A stretch of DNA of 64,000 nt from positions 62,001 to 126,000 of the forward strand of contig NZ_JBHLUH010000009.1 of NCBI RefSeq assembly GCF_042433955.1, read 5' to 3'. The notes under the pieces were generated by a model. That model was not told where the DNA came from. It saw only the letters and a list, made by a program, of their open reading frames with translations, and did no database searches. This document shows positions 32,590 to 40,482 of this stretch, one piece after another. Numbering within the stretch: position 1 is the first letter of the stretch; each line of letters opens with the position of its first letter. A program made the position numbers and the translations under genes. This DNA comes from Phytohabitans kaempferiae. Lineage in GTDB: Bacteria; Actinomycetota; Actinomycetes; Mycobacteriales; Micromonosporaceae.

Positions 32590-33960
32590 TCACGGCGTGA
32601 GGGTGACCGTGGTGGTGCGTGTGTAGAACTCGCGCGCGGCCGGCCCCTGCTCGCGCGGCCCGTAGCTGGACTCCTTCGCCCCGCCGAAGGGCGCGTGGAA
32701 GTCGACGCCGGCGGTCGGCGCGTTCACCTTGAGCATGCCCACGTCGAAGCGGGGCGAGAGGGTGAGCGCGGCGCCAAGGTCGCGGGTGAAGAGGGCTGCG
32801 ACGAGCCCGTGCCGTACGGAGTTGGCGGCCTCGACCGCCGCCTCCGGCGAGGCGGCCGGCACCACCGCGCAGATCGGCCCGAACACCTCCTCGGTGAGCA
32901 GCTCGTCGCCCTCGGGCACGCCGGTGACCACGGTCGGCGCCACGAACCAGCCGGCGTGGTCGAGCGCCGCGCCGCCGGTGAGCACCTTCGCGCCGCGCCC
33001 GGCCGCCCGGCGGGCCGCGCCGGCCACCGCGTCGCGCGCCTCCACCTCGATCACCGGGCCGACCGCGGTGCCGGGCTCGGCCGGGTCGCCCACGCCCAGC
33101 TCCTCGACGGCCGCGACCAGCCGCTCGGCGAAGCCATCCGCGTCGCCCACCACGATCGCGCGGCTGGTGGCGGTGCACTTCTGGCCGGCGTACCCCATCG
33201 CGGCGAAGGCGATCGTGCGCGCGGCGGCGTCCAGGTCGGCGTCGGGAAGCACGACCGACGCGTTCTGGCCGCCCATCTCGCACTGCACCGGGATGCCCCG
33301 CTCGGCGGCCGCCCGGCGGACCCGCGCGCCGGCCCCCACCGAACCGGTGAACGAGACCGCGTCGGCCGCCTCCACCAGCGCCGCGCCGGCCGCGCCACCG
33401 CCGGTGACGACCGTGAGCACGCCGCCCGGCAGCGCGTCCGCGAACAACTCGGCCAGGCGCAGGGCCACCGCCGGTGACTGCTCGGCCGGCTTGAGCACCA
33501 CCCCGTTGCCGAACGCGAGCGCCGGCGCCGCCTTCCACAGCGGGATCGCGACCGGGAAGTTCCACGGCGTGATCAGCCCGGCGACCCCGTGCGGGCGGCG
33601 GCGCGTGTGCAGCAGCGAGGCGCCGTCGGAGGCGGGGAAGACCTCGCCCTCGGGCAGCAGTGCGGCCTGGGCGAAGTACCGCAGGATCGCCACGCCCCGG
33701 GCCACCTCGCCGACCGCCTCGCCGACCGGCTTGCCCACCTCCCGGACGACCAGCGCGGACACGTCGGCGGCGGCGCCGGCCAGCGCGTCGGCGCAGGCGG
33801 TCAGGGCGGCGGCCCGCTCTCCCGCCGCGCGCCGGGCCCAGTCGGCGCCGGCCGCCCGGGTCCGCTCCACCGCCGCCGCCACGTCGGCCGGCCCGCTGTC
33901 GGCCACCTTGACCACCAGGTCGTCCGGCCGCTGCGGCGAGCGGCTCTCGATCTGCTCCAC
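32590..33960 (-). CDS. aldehyde dehydrogenase, likely alpha-ketoglutaric semialdehyde dehydrogenase
   Basis: NAD(P)-dependent oxidation of an aldehyde to an acid. 456 residues with the family core: GLITPWNFPVAIPLWKAAPA (read ITPWNFPVAIPLWK), SFTGSVGAG for cofactor binding, catalytic Glu in CEMGGQNAS, catalytic Cys in GYAGQKCTATSR, EEVFGPI, and NAPTAGVDFHAPFGGAKESS near the end. The last segment is typical of 2,5-dioxovalerate (KGSA) dehydrogenases. The upstream fumarylacetoacetase-family gene, 30 bp away, would make that semialdehyde from a 2-keto-3-deoxy-pentonate, so the pair gives the last two steps to 2-oxoglutarate. GTG 33960 has AGGGGGA upstream. A different aldehyde substrate remains possible. 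Confidence 0.88.
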   Translation of the reverse strand: MEQIESRSPQRPDDLVVKVADSGPADVAAAVERTRAAGADWARRAAGERAAALTACADALAGAAADVSALVVREVGKPVGEAVGEVARGVAILRYFAQAALLPEGEVFPASDGASLLHTRRRPHGVAGLITPWNFPVAIPLWKAAPALAFGNGVVLKPAEQSPAVALRLAELFADALPGGVLTVVTGGGAAGAALVEAADAVSFTGSVGAGARVRRAAAERGIPVQCEMGGQNASVVLPDADLDAAARTIAFAAMGYAGQKCTATSRAIVVGDADGFAERLVAAVEELGVGDPAEPGTAVGPVIEVEARDAVAGAARRAAGRGAKVLTGGAALDHAGWFVAPTVVTGVPEGDELLTEEVFGPICAVVPAASPEAAVEAANSVRHGLVAALFTRDLGAALTLSPRFDVGMLKVNAPTAGVDFHAPFGGAKESSYGPREQGPAAREFYTRTTTVTLTP

Positions 33961-33990
33961 GTTCGTCCCCCTGTCGAATAGCTGGCGTGC

Positions 33991-34821
33991 TCAGGCGCGC
34001 CCCACGACCACCACCGGGTTGCGCAGCGTGCCCACCCCGGCGACATCGATGGTCACCACGTCACCGTCACGCAGCGTGAAACTCCGGTCCGGCACCACAC
34101 CGGTGCCGGTGAGCAGCACGACCCCCGCGGGAAAGTCCAGCGCCCGCGTCAACCAGGAGACCAGATCCTCCGGGGTACGGGCCAGCCGATCCGTCGAGGT
34201 CGTCGCCGCCCACGCCGTGGCGCCGCCGCGCTCCACGCGCACCGACACGGGGAACGGGCCGGGGCCCGCCTCCCAGGCCGGCACGATCGCCGGGCCGAGC
34301 GCGCAGGAGCGGGCGTACACCTTCGCCTGCGGCAGGTAGAGCGGGTTCTCCCCCTCGATCGAGCGGCTGCTCATGTCGTTGCCGACCGTGTAGCCGAACA
34401 GCTCGCCGGCCGCGTTGACCACCAGCCCCAGCTCCGCCTCGGGCACGTCCCATCCGGAGTCGGCGCGGATGCCGACCGGCTCGCCGTCGCCGATCACGCG
34501 GGCGGCGGTCGCCTTGAAGAACAGCTCCGGCCGGTCGGCGGTGTACACGCGGTCGTACAGGTCGGCGTGCCCCGCCGGCTCCGACTCCTCCCGGCGCCCT
34601 TCGCGGCTGCGCTGGTACGTGACGCCGGCCGCCCACACCTCCTGCGCGTCGACCGGCGCCAGCGGGGGCGCGTCGAGGAGCGCCCCGTCACCGGCCTCGT
34701 ACGCCGCGCGCGCCTCGGCGAGCGGGAGCGCGAGCAGGTCGGCGAGGGTGGTGCCAAGCGCGAAGAGGCCGGCCTCCCGGCGTACGGCCCAGCCTGCCGC
34801 GGTGCGCACGAGCTCGGTCAC
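33991..34821 (-). CDS. fumarylacetoacetate hydrolase family protein, likely 2-keto-3-deoxy-pentonate dehydratase
   Basis: 276 residues with the FAH fold. WAAGVTYQRSREGRREES near the N-terminus, LFFKATAARVIGDGEPV, metal-binding acids in DVPEAELGLVV, GYTVGNDMSSRSIEGENPLY, QAKVYARSCALGP and LTGTGVVPDRSFTLRDGDVV. The GENPLYLPQAKVY version is seen in members near pentose-oxidation genes (XylX/KdpD type), which dehydrate 2-keto-3-deoxy-xylonate or -arabinonate to KGSA. The downstream KGSA-type dehydrogenase supports this. No xylose dehydrogenase, lactonase or xylonate dehydratase is in the window. GTG start after GGAGGAGG. Confidence 0.85.
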   Translation of the reverse strand: MTELVRTAAGWAVRREAGLFALGTTLADLLALPLAEARAAYEAGDGALLDAPPLAPVDAQEVWAAGVTYQRSREGRREESEPAGHADLYDRVYTADRPELFFKATAARVIGDGEPVGIRADSGWDVPEAELGLVVNAAGELFGYTVGNDMSSRSIEGENPLYLPQAKVYARSCALGPAIVPAWEAGPGPFPVSVRVERGGATAWAATTSTDRLARTPEDLVSWLTRALDFPAGVVLLTGTGVVPDRSFTLRDGDVVTIDVAGVGTLRNPVVVVGRA

Positions 34822-34962
34822 GCTGCCCCCTCCTCCGGCCGCCGCCGCGCGGCGAGGCGGCCACGCGCCCGGGCGGCCGCGGCTAGCACGGTGCGGTGAG
34901 ATCCGCGCGCAAGGATGGTATCCGCGCCGCCTCGACGGCGCCCGCTCGACGCCGCGGCGGCG

Positions 34963-36069
34963 TCAGGCCCCGGGGTAGCGGCGGGTCCAGGCGGTGTGCG
35001 GGCCGTGGTCGCCGTGCAACTGGCCGCCCTGCGTGTACTCCATCGCCAGGTCGTCGGCGAGCGCCAGGATCGTGCCGCGCCCCTCGACCACCGCGGCCCA
35101 GTCGGGCGGCAGGGCGGTCTCGCCGTGCCAGGCGCCGAGCAGGTTGCCGCAGACCGAGCCGGTCGAGTCGCTGTCGCCGGAGTGGTTGACCGAGAGCAGC
35201 AGCGCCTTCCGCACGTCGGCCGGGTCGGGATAGGACAGTGCACAGTAGACGCCGATGGCCAGCGCCTCCTCGGCGATCCAGGCGCCGCCCAGCCGCTCGA
35301 CCTCGTCTGGAGCCGGCGGGCGCCCGGTGGCGGCGAGCGCCGCGCGCAGCGCGGCCGTGGTCTCCTCGTGCCCGGGGCGGCCGGCGAGCAGGTCGAGCCC
35401 GACCGCGACCGCGGCGCGCAGGTCGCGACCGGCCACCAGCGCCCGCACGATCGCCGCGAACGCGCCGGCGGCCAGGTATCCGGTCGGATGCCCGTGCGTC
35501 TGCGTCGCGCACTCGACGGCGAGGTCGAACGCGCGCTCCGGCGTCGCCCACTCGCGCGGGTCGAGGCCGAAGGGCGCCGAGCGCATCACCGTGCCGCAGC
35601 CCTTGGAGTCGGGGTTCTTCGGGTCGTCGGGCGTGCCCATCCCCGGCGACTCCAGGCCGGAGAGGCAGGCGTTGCCGGGGGCCCGCCGCGCGTACAGCCA
35701 GGGCTGGGCGGCGAGCCAGCCGTCCGCCGGCCGCGGGGGCGCCGCGAGCCGCTGCGTGTCGAGCCACCGCAGGTAGGCGCGGTGCACCACGGAGGGCGGA
35801 TGGCAGACGCCACGGTCCCACCGCACGGAGGCGCGGATCAGCCCTTCCACGGTGAAGAGGGTCATCTGCGTGTCGTCGGTGACCGGCGCGACCGCGTCCG
35901 CACCGACGACGAGGTCGGTGAGGCCGGCCGGGCCGTACCGCTCGCGGATCCGGTCGAGCGACAGGAACTCGATCGGCGCGCCGAGCGCGTCGCCGACCGC
36001 CCCGCCGACCAGGCAACCGCGCACGCGGGAGCGGTAGCGCTCAGCTTCGGTGCGATCCCAATCGATCAT
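34963..36069 (-). CDS. ADP-ribosylglycohydrolase (DraG/ARH) family protein
   Basis: Removes ADP-ribose from proteins or nucleic acids, by family. 368 residues, all-helical. GCLVGGAVGDALGAPIEFL at the N-terminus, metal-binding VTDDTQMTLFTVEGL, middle AFDLAVECATQTHGHPTGY, and the second metal site NHSGDSDSTGSVCGNLLGA near the end. Both Asp clusters are intact, so it should be active. TACGAT ten bases before the ATG implies a four-base leader. It lies upstream of the FAH/aldehyde dehydrogenase pair with a 141-bp gap, so cotranscription is uncertain. No ADP-ribosyltransferase (DarT, DraT) is next to it. Confidence 0.9.
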   Translation of the reverse strand: MIDWDRTEAERYRSRVRGCLVGGAVGDALGAPIEFLSLDRIRERYGPAGLTDLVVGADAVAPVTDDTQMTLFTVEGLIRASVRWDRGVCHPPSVVHRAYLRWLDTQRLAAPPRPADGWLAAQPWLYARRAPGNACLSGLESPGMGTPDDPKNPDSKGCGTVMRSAPFGLDPREWATPERAFDLAVECATQTHGHPTGYLAAGAFAAIVRALVAGRDLRAAVAVGLDLLAGRPGHEETTAALRAALAATGRPPAPDEVERLGGAWIAEEALAIGVYCALSYPDPADVRKALLLSVNHSGDSDSTGSVCGNLLGAWHGETALPPDWAAVVEGRGTILALADDLAMEYTQGGQLHGDHGPHTAWTRRYPGA

Positions 36070-36128
36070 GGCGGAGGCGATCGTAGCAATCCCGTACCAG
36101 ATGGCGCCGAGTTGATCAGAATGGCGGT

Positions 36129-38054
36129 ATGCGCGGGCGGCGGTTGCGACGGTGGGCCATCGCGCTGGCCCTTGCCGGCGGCGGCGTGCTGGCCGCCGCG
36201 GCGCCCGCGGGCGCGGACCTGGCCGGCGAGACCGCGCTCGCCGAGCGGTACGCGCCGGTGGTGCGCCTGGTCGAGCAGGCGGAGGAGTGCGGGTACGGCG
36301 AGCCGTACCGGCCGCTGGACGTCGACGTGCTCTTCGGACAGTCCACCGTGGCCCTGCGCGGGCCCTGGTCCTCGGCCGACCTGGTGCGGATCGGGCCGAG
36401 CGCGGAGGACCTGGCCGACGGGCGGTACGAGTACCACCTCGACTTCCCGGGCAACCCGCTGCACCCCGGCTGCGGCTACCAGCGGTGGGCGGACCGGATC
36501 ACCGGCGGCACGCCGCCCACCGTGTACGCGCACGTGGCGACCGACCCGGGCCACCCCGGCAAGCTCGCACTCCAGTACTGGTTCTTCTACGCGTTCAACG
36601 ACTTCAACAACACGCACGAGGGCGACTGGGAGATGATCCAGCTCGTCTTCGACGCGCCCGACGCGGCCGCGGCGCTGGCCACGCCGCCGGTGGAGGTGGG
36701 CTACAGCCAGCACGAGGGGGCCGAGCGGGCGGCGTGGGGCGACCCGAAGCTGGAGGTGGTCGACGGCACGCACCCCGTGGTGCATCCGGCCGCCGGCTCG
36801 CACGCCAACTTCTTCGAGGACGCGCTCTACCTCGGCAGCTCCGGCTCGCAGGGCGTGGGCTGCGACGACGCGAGCAGCCCGAGCGTGGAGATCCGGCCGG
36901 TGGTGAAGGTGATCCCGAGCGACCCGGCGGCGGCGCGGGCGGCGTACCCGTGGATCGCCTTCGAGGGGCGCTGGGGCGAGCTGCAGACGGCGTTCTACAA
37001 CGGACCGACCGGCCCCAACCTGAAGCGGCAGTGGACCGAGCCGATCGCGTACGCCGAGACGTGGCGGGAGCGGAGCTACGCCGTGCCGGCCGGCGGGCTG
37101 CTCGGCACCGACGCGACCGACTTCTTCTGCTCCGCGCTGCGTACCGGCTCCGACGCGCTGCGCCGCACCGTCGACCAGCCGGACCGGATGCTGCTCGTGC
37201 TCGGTGTCGGGCTGGCGATCGGCCTCTACGCCGTACGCCGCACGCGCTGGCGCCCGGCCGCGCCGCTGCGGGTCAGCCGGCGGCGGGCGTGGGGGCAGAT
37301 CCTGGCCGCCGCCGCCCGGATGTACCTGGGGCGGTGGCCGCTCTTCGCCGGCATCGGCCTCGCGCTGCTGCCGATCGCCGGGCTGATCGCGCTGCTCCAC
37401 TGGCTCGTGCTCGGCGCGCGGAGCGTGCTCGGCATCGACATGGACGGCGAGAGCGGCGGGCTGCTCGCCACGCTCTCGGTCGCCGCCGGCGCCACGCTCA
37501 CGCTCGCCGCGGTCGGCCTGGTGCAGGCGGCCACCGCGCGGGCGCTCGCCGCGGTGGACGAGGGGCGGCCGATCGACCCGCTGCGGGCGTACGCGCTGGC
37601 GCTGCGCCGCCTGCCCCGCCTGCTCGGCGCCGTCGCGCTGGCCGTGGCCGCGGTGGTCCTGCTCGGCGCGACGGTGGTGCTGCTGCCGCTCGCGGTGTGG
37701 CTGGCCGGCCGGTTCGCGCTGGTGGCGCAGGTGGTCGAGCTGGAGGGCGGCACGGTGCCCGGCGCGCTGCGGCGCAGCAGCGGGCTCGTGCGCGGCCGGT
37801 GGTGGAAGGTCGCCTGGCTGGTCGTCGCCGGCGCCGGCATCGTGCTCGCCCTCGGCCCGCTGGTCGGCATGGTGCTGATCCTCGCGACGGAGGCCCCGTT
37901 CGCCCTGGTCAACATCGTGGCCGGCGTCGTCTACGCGCTGGCGCTGCCGTTCGTCGCGCTCACCACCGCGTACGTCTACCACGACGCCGCGGTGAGCGAC
38001 GCGATCGAGCCGCGCCAGGAGGCCAGCCGGCTCCCGTCCGAGCTGCCCGCCTGA
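36129..38054 (+). CDS. Vps62-like domain fused to a multi-pass membrane domain
   Basis: 641 residues. A signal peptide (1-28, ending AGADLAGE) is followed by a Vps62/DUF946-like extracellular domain (about 30-330): ERYAPVVRLVEQAEECGYGE, YWFFYAFNDFNNTHEGDWEM (the HEGDWE motif), HPVVHPAAGSHANFF and WIAFEGRWGE. After a cysteine pair and one helix (near 355-372), the last 260 residues have about six membrane helices in the pattern of glycerophosphodiester phosphodiesterase membrane domains (RRAWGQILAAAARMYLGRWP; YRR-like repeats; FVALTTAYVYHD). Such fusions occur in actinobacteria; no activity is known to me. CAGAAT ends seven bases before the ATG (leaderless). It stands alone. Confidence 0.8.
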   Translation: MRGRRLRRWAIALALAGGGVLAAAAPAGADLAGETALAERYAPVVRLVEQAEECGYGEPYRPLDVDVLFGQSTVALRGPWSSADLVRIGPSAEDLADGRYEYHLDFPGNPLHPGCGYQRWADRITGGTPPTVYAHVATDPGHPGKLALQYWFFYAFNDFNNTHEGDWEMIQLVFDAPDAAAALATPPVEVGYSQHEGAERAAWGDPKLEVVDGTHPVVHPAAGSHANFFEDALYLGSSGSQGVGCDDASSPSVEIRPVVKVIPSDPAAARAAYPWIAFEGRWGELQTAFYNGPTGPNLKRQWTEPIAYAETWRERSYAVPAGGLLGTDATDFFCSALRTGSDALRRTVDQPDRMLLVLGVGLAIGLYAVRRTRWRPAAPLRVSRRRAWGQILAAAARMYLGRWPLFAGIGLALLPIAGLIALLHWLVLGARSVLGIDMDGESGGLLATLSVAAGATLTLAAVGLVQAATARALAAVDEGRPIDPLRAYALALRRLPRLLGAVALAVAAVVLLGATVVLLPLAVWLAGRFALVAQVVELEGGTVPGALRRSSGLVRGRWWKVAWLVVAGAGIVLALGPLVGMVLILATEAPFALVNIVAGVVYALALPFVALTTAYVYHDAAVSDAIEPRQEASRLPSELPA

Positions 38055-38163
38055 GCCGTACTCCACAGTGGCCGGTTCGGCGCGGCGCGGCGTCACGTTC
38101 CAGGACACGGGCCGGCGCCGGGGGTGGCCCCCGGGCCCACTGTCCGAACTGGAGGTATACGGC

Positions 38164-38982
38164 TCAGTTGCCGTCGGTGCCGGGCCGTCGTGGGGGCGGC
38201 CCGGCGTGCATCTCCACGACGAGCGGCCGGTGGTCGGAGAAGGGCACCGCGGGCGTCTCCGCGGCGGGCTCACCCGGCCAACCGGCCGCCCCCCGCCGGT
38301 CGAGCAGCACGTGGTCGAGCTGCACCTTGGGGCTTCCGGCCGGAAACGTGGCCACTTTGGCCAGCGGCCGCCAGCCGGAGACCAGCGCCGCCGCGCGGGC
38401 CGGCATGTTGAGGTCGCCGAGCAGCACGCGCGGCGAGGGCAGCCGGCGCAGCGCCCGCACCGCCAGGCGCAGCTGGCCGGCGTTCCAGGCGGGTACGAAC
38501 GACAGGTGCGTGGTCGCCACGGTGAACGGCCCGCGCGGCCCCTCGACCACGGCGGCGAGCACGACCCGCGGCTCGTCGCGCAGCCACAGGAAGCGCCCGC
38601 CCGGCCCGGGCGAGAGGATCGGCGAGCGCAGCGGCGCGCCGGTCAGCCGGGTCACGTGCCACGACCGCACCGGCCACCGGCTGACCAGGCTCACCCCGAA
38701 GCTCGGCTCGTCGGCGCCGTCTTCGTCGTGGGCCAGCCGGCGGTAGGTCTCCCCGGGCGTGCCGATCAGCGCGGGGGCGAACCGGTGCGCGACCGCGCCG
38801 CTCGCCTCGGCGGCGAGCGCGGTGAGGTCGAGGTGGCCGCTGCGCACCTGGGCCCGGTCGACCTCCTGGAGCCCCAGCACGTCGGCGTCGAGCGTGGCGA
38901 TCGCCGCGCGGAAGCGCTCCCGCTCCACCGCCCCGTCGTCGAGGGACCTCCCGTGCAGGACGTTGAAGGTGGCCAGGCGCAC
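38164..38982 (-). CDS. endonuclease/exonuclease/phosphatase family protein (EEP)
   Basis: 272-residue metal-dependent phosphoesterase. All core sites are visible: ATFNVLHGRS (Asn), DVLGLQEVDRAQVRSG (metal Glu), FTVATTHLSFVPAWNAGQLR (His), RVLLGDLNMPARAA (Asp/Asn) and VPFSDHRPLVVEMH (Asp-His). No signal peptide. The DVLGLQEVD and SPKVQLDHVLL forms recall actinobacterial EEP proteins of unknown substrate. TACCCT lies seven bases before the GTG, so the message is almost leaderless. Divergent from the GH18 chitinase. Confidence 0.87.
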   Translation of the reverse strand: MRLATFNVLHGRSLDDGAVERERFRAAIATLDADVLGLQEVDRAQVRSGHLDLTALAAEASGAVAHRFAPALIGTPGETYRRLAHDEDGADEPSFGVSLVSRWPVRSWHVTRLTGAPLRSPILSPGPGGRFLWLRDEPRVVLAAVVEGPRGPFTVATTHLSFVPAWNAGQLRLAVRALRRLPSPRVLLGDLNMPARAAALVSGWRPLAKVATFPAGSPKVQLDHVLLDRRGAAGWPGEPAAETPAVPFSDHRPLVVEMHAGPPPRRPGTDGN

Positions 38983-39086
38983 GGGTTCCAGGGTACGTGG
39001 GCACGCGATCGCGGCGGACCGGTCTCTTACTATGAAGAAAGTTAACTGATAAGCTTCCTGCCCAATCGACGATGATTGGGGTTCTC

Positions 39087-40445
39087 ATGGGCGCTCGGCG
39101 TTTGGTGTCGGCCCTGGTGACAGGGGTGGCGGCGGCGGTTGTCGCCGGGATCGGCCTCGCGCCGAACGTCGGGGCGGCGCCCCAACTCCTCGTGGTCTGC
39201 AACGCGCCGGCGTGGGCCGAGGGCAACACGTACCCGGCCGGCGCCCAGGTGGTCTACAGTCTCCGCCTCTACCAGGCGCTGGTCACGCACACCGCGCACC
39301 CCGGCGCCGGCTGGAACCCGGCGGCCACCCCCTCGCTCTGGCGGGACCTCGGCGCCTGCGACGGCCAGCCGCCGCCGACCCGTACCCCGTCGGCCTCCCC
39401 CACTCCCACGCGGACGCCCTCCGCGTCGCCCACGCCGACCCGCACGCCGTCCGCGTCCCCCACCCCCACCACACCGGCGCCGACCGGCACGACCTGCGCG
39501 GTCAAGTCCCGGCCCGCGGGGAAGGTGCTGCACGGCTACTGGGAGAACTGGGACGGCGCCGTCAACGGCGTGCACCCGCCGCTGGGCTGGATCCCGATCA
39601 CCGACGCACGGATCCGCCAGCACGGCTACAACGTGATCAACGCGGCCTTCCCGGTGATCCGCTCCGACGGCACCGTGCTGTGGGAGGACGGCATGGACTC
39701 GACGGTCAAGGTGGCCACGCCGGCGGAGATGTGCGCGGCCAAGGCCGCCGGTCTCACGATCCTGATGTCGATCGGCGGCGCGACCGCCGGCATCGACCTC
39801 TCCTCGTCCACCGTGGCCGACCGGTTCGTCGCGACCATCGTGCCGATCCTCAAGCGGTACAACTTCGACGGCATCGACATCGACATCGAGACCGGGCTCA
39901 CCGGCAGCGGCAACATCAACCAGCTCTCCACCTCGCAGGCCAACCTGATCCGCATCATCGACGGCGTGCTCGCCCAGATGCCGGCGAACTTCGGGCTCAC
40001 GATGGCGCCGGAGACCGCGTACGTGACCGGCGGCAGCGTGGTCTACGGGTCGATCTGGGGCGCGTACCTGCCGATCATCAAGAAGTACGCGGACAACGGC
40101 CGGCTGTGGTGGCTCAACATGCAGTACTACAACGGCAGCATGTACGGCTGCAACGGCGACTCGTACCCCGCCGGGACCGTGCAGGGCTTCACCGTGCAGA
40201 CCAACTGCCTCAACAGCGGGCTGGTCATCCAGGGCACCACGATCCGGGTCCCGTACGACAAGCAGGTGCCGGGCCTGCCCGCCCAGGTCGGCGCCGGCGG
40301 CGGCTACATGTCACCGAGCCTGGTGAGCCAGGCGTGGAACGCGCACTCTGGCCAGCTCAAAGGGCTGATGACCTGGTCGATCAACTGGGACGGCTCGCGC
40401 AACTGGACCTTCGGCGACAACGTCCGCGCCCTTCAGGGACGCTGA
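39087..40445 (+). CDS. secreted GH18 chitinase with N-terminal CBM5/12
   Basis: Endo- or exo-cleavage of chitin outside the cell. Signal peptide 1-31. A small chitin-binding module CBM5/12 (about 35-90) has AWAEGNTYPAGAQVVY, LYQALVTHTA, GWNPAATPSLWRDLG. A linker of three PTRTPSASPT repeats joins GH18 (about 145-452): GYWENWDG, ILMSIGGATAG and the catalytic FDGIDIDIE (acid Glu), then MAPETAYV, WLNMQYYN and MTWSINWD. This is the ChiC/D-type subfamily A-B architecture common in actinomycetes. ATG 39087 is preferred; ATG 39072 would add five residues. TACTAT (39028-39033) could be its -10, with the palindrome AGTTAACT just downstream. Confidence 0.93.
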   Translation: MGARRLVSALVTGVAAAVVAGIGLAPNVGAAPQLLVVCNAPAWAEGNTYPAGAQVVYSLRLYQALVTHTAHPGAGWNPAATPSLWRDLGACDGQPPPTRTPSASPTPTRTPSASPTPTRTPSASPTPTTPAPTGTTCAVKSRPAGKVLHGYWENWDGAVNGVHPPLGWIPITDARIRQHGYNVINAAFPVIRSDGTVLWEDGMDSTVKVATPAEMCAAKAAGLTILMSIGGATAGIDLSSSTVADRFVATIVPILKRYNFDGIDIDIETGLTGSGNINQLSTSQANLIRIIDGVLAQMPANFGLTMAPETAYVTGGSVVYGSIWGAYLPIIKKYADNGRLWWLNMQYYNGSMYGCNGDSYPAGTVQGFTVQTNCLNSGLVIQGTTIRVPYDKQVPGLPAQVGAGGGYMSPSLVSQAWNAHSGQLKGLMTWSINWDGSRNWTFGDNVRALQGR

Positions 40446-40447
40446 GC

Positions 40448-40476
40448 GGAGGGGCGCCCCCGGTGGGGCGCCCCTC
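40448..40476. terminator. bidirectional terminator between chitinase and cellulase genes
   Basis: GGAGGGGCGCCCC pairs with GGGGCGCCCCTCC around a very short loop (CGGT-like) in the 37-bp gap between the convergent stops. Confidence 0.75.
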
Positions 40477-40482
40477 CACGGT

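Noticed and set aside
34963..36069. ADP-ribosylglycohydrolase as antitoxin of a DarTG-like defence system
   Set aside because: It is a DraG/ARH-type protein, not a macrodomain, and no transferase is adjacent.
36152..38746. 864-codon frame overlapping the Vps62-like gene
   Set aside because: Arg/Ala/Gly-rich out-of-frame shadow that runs across gene boundaries.
39020..39050. DasR-type operator upstream of the chitinase gene
   Set aside because: No ACTGGTCTAGACCA-like sequence is present; only the palindrome AGTTAACT was seen.
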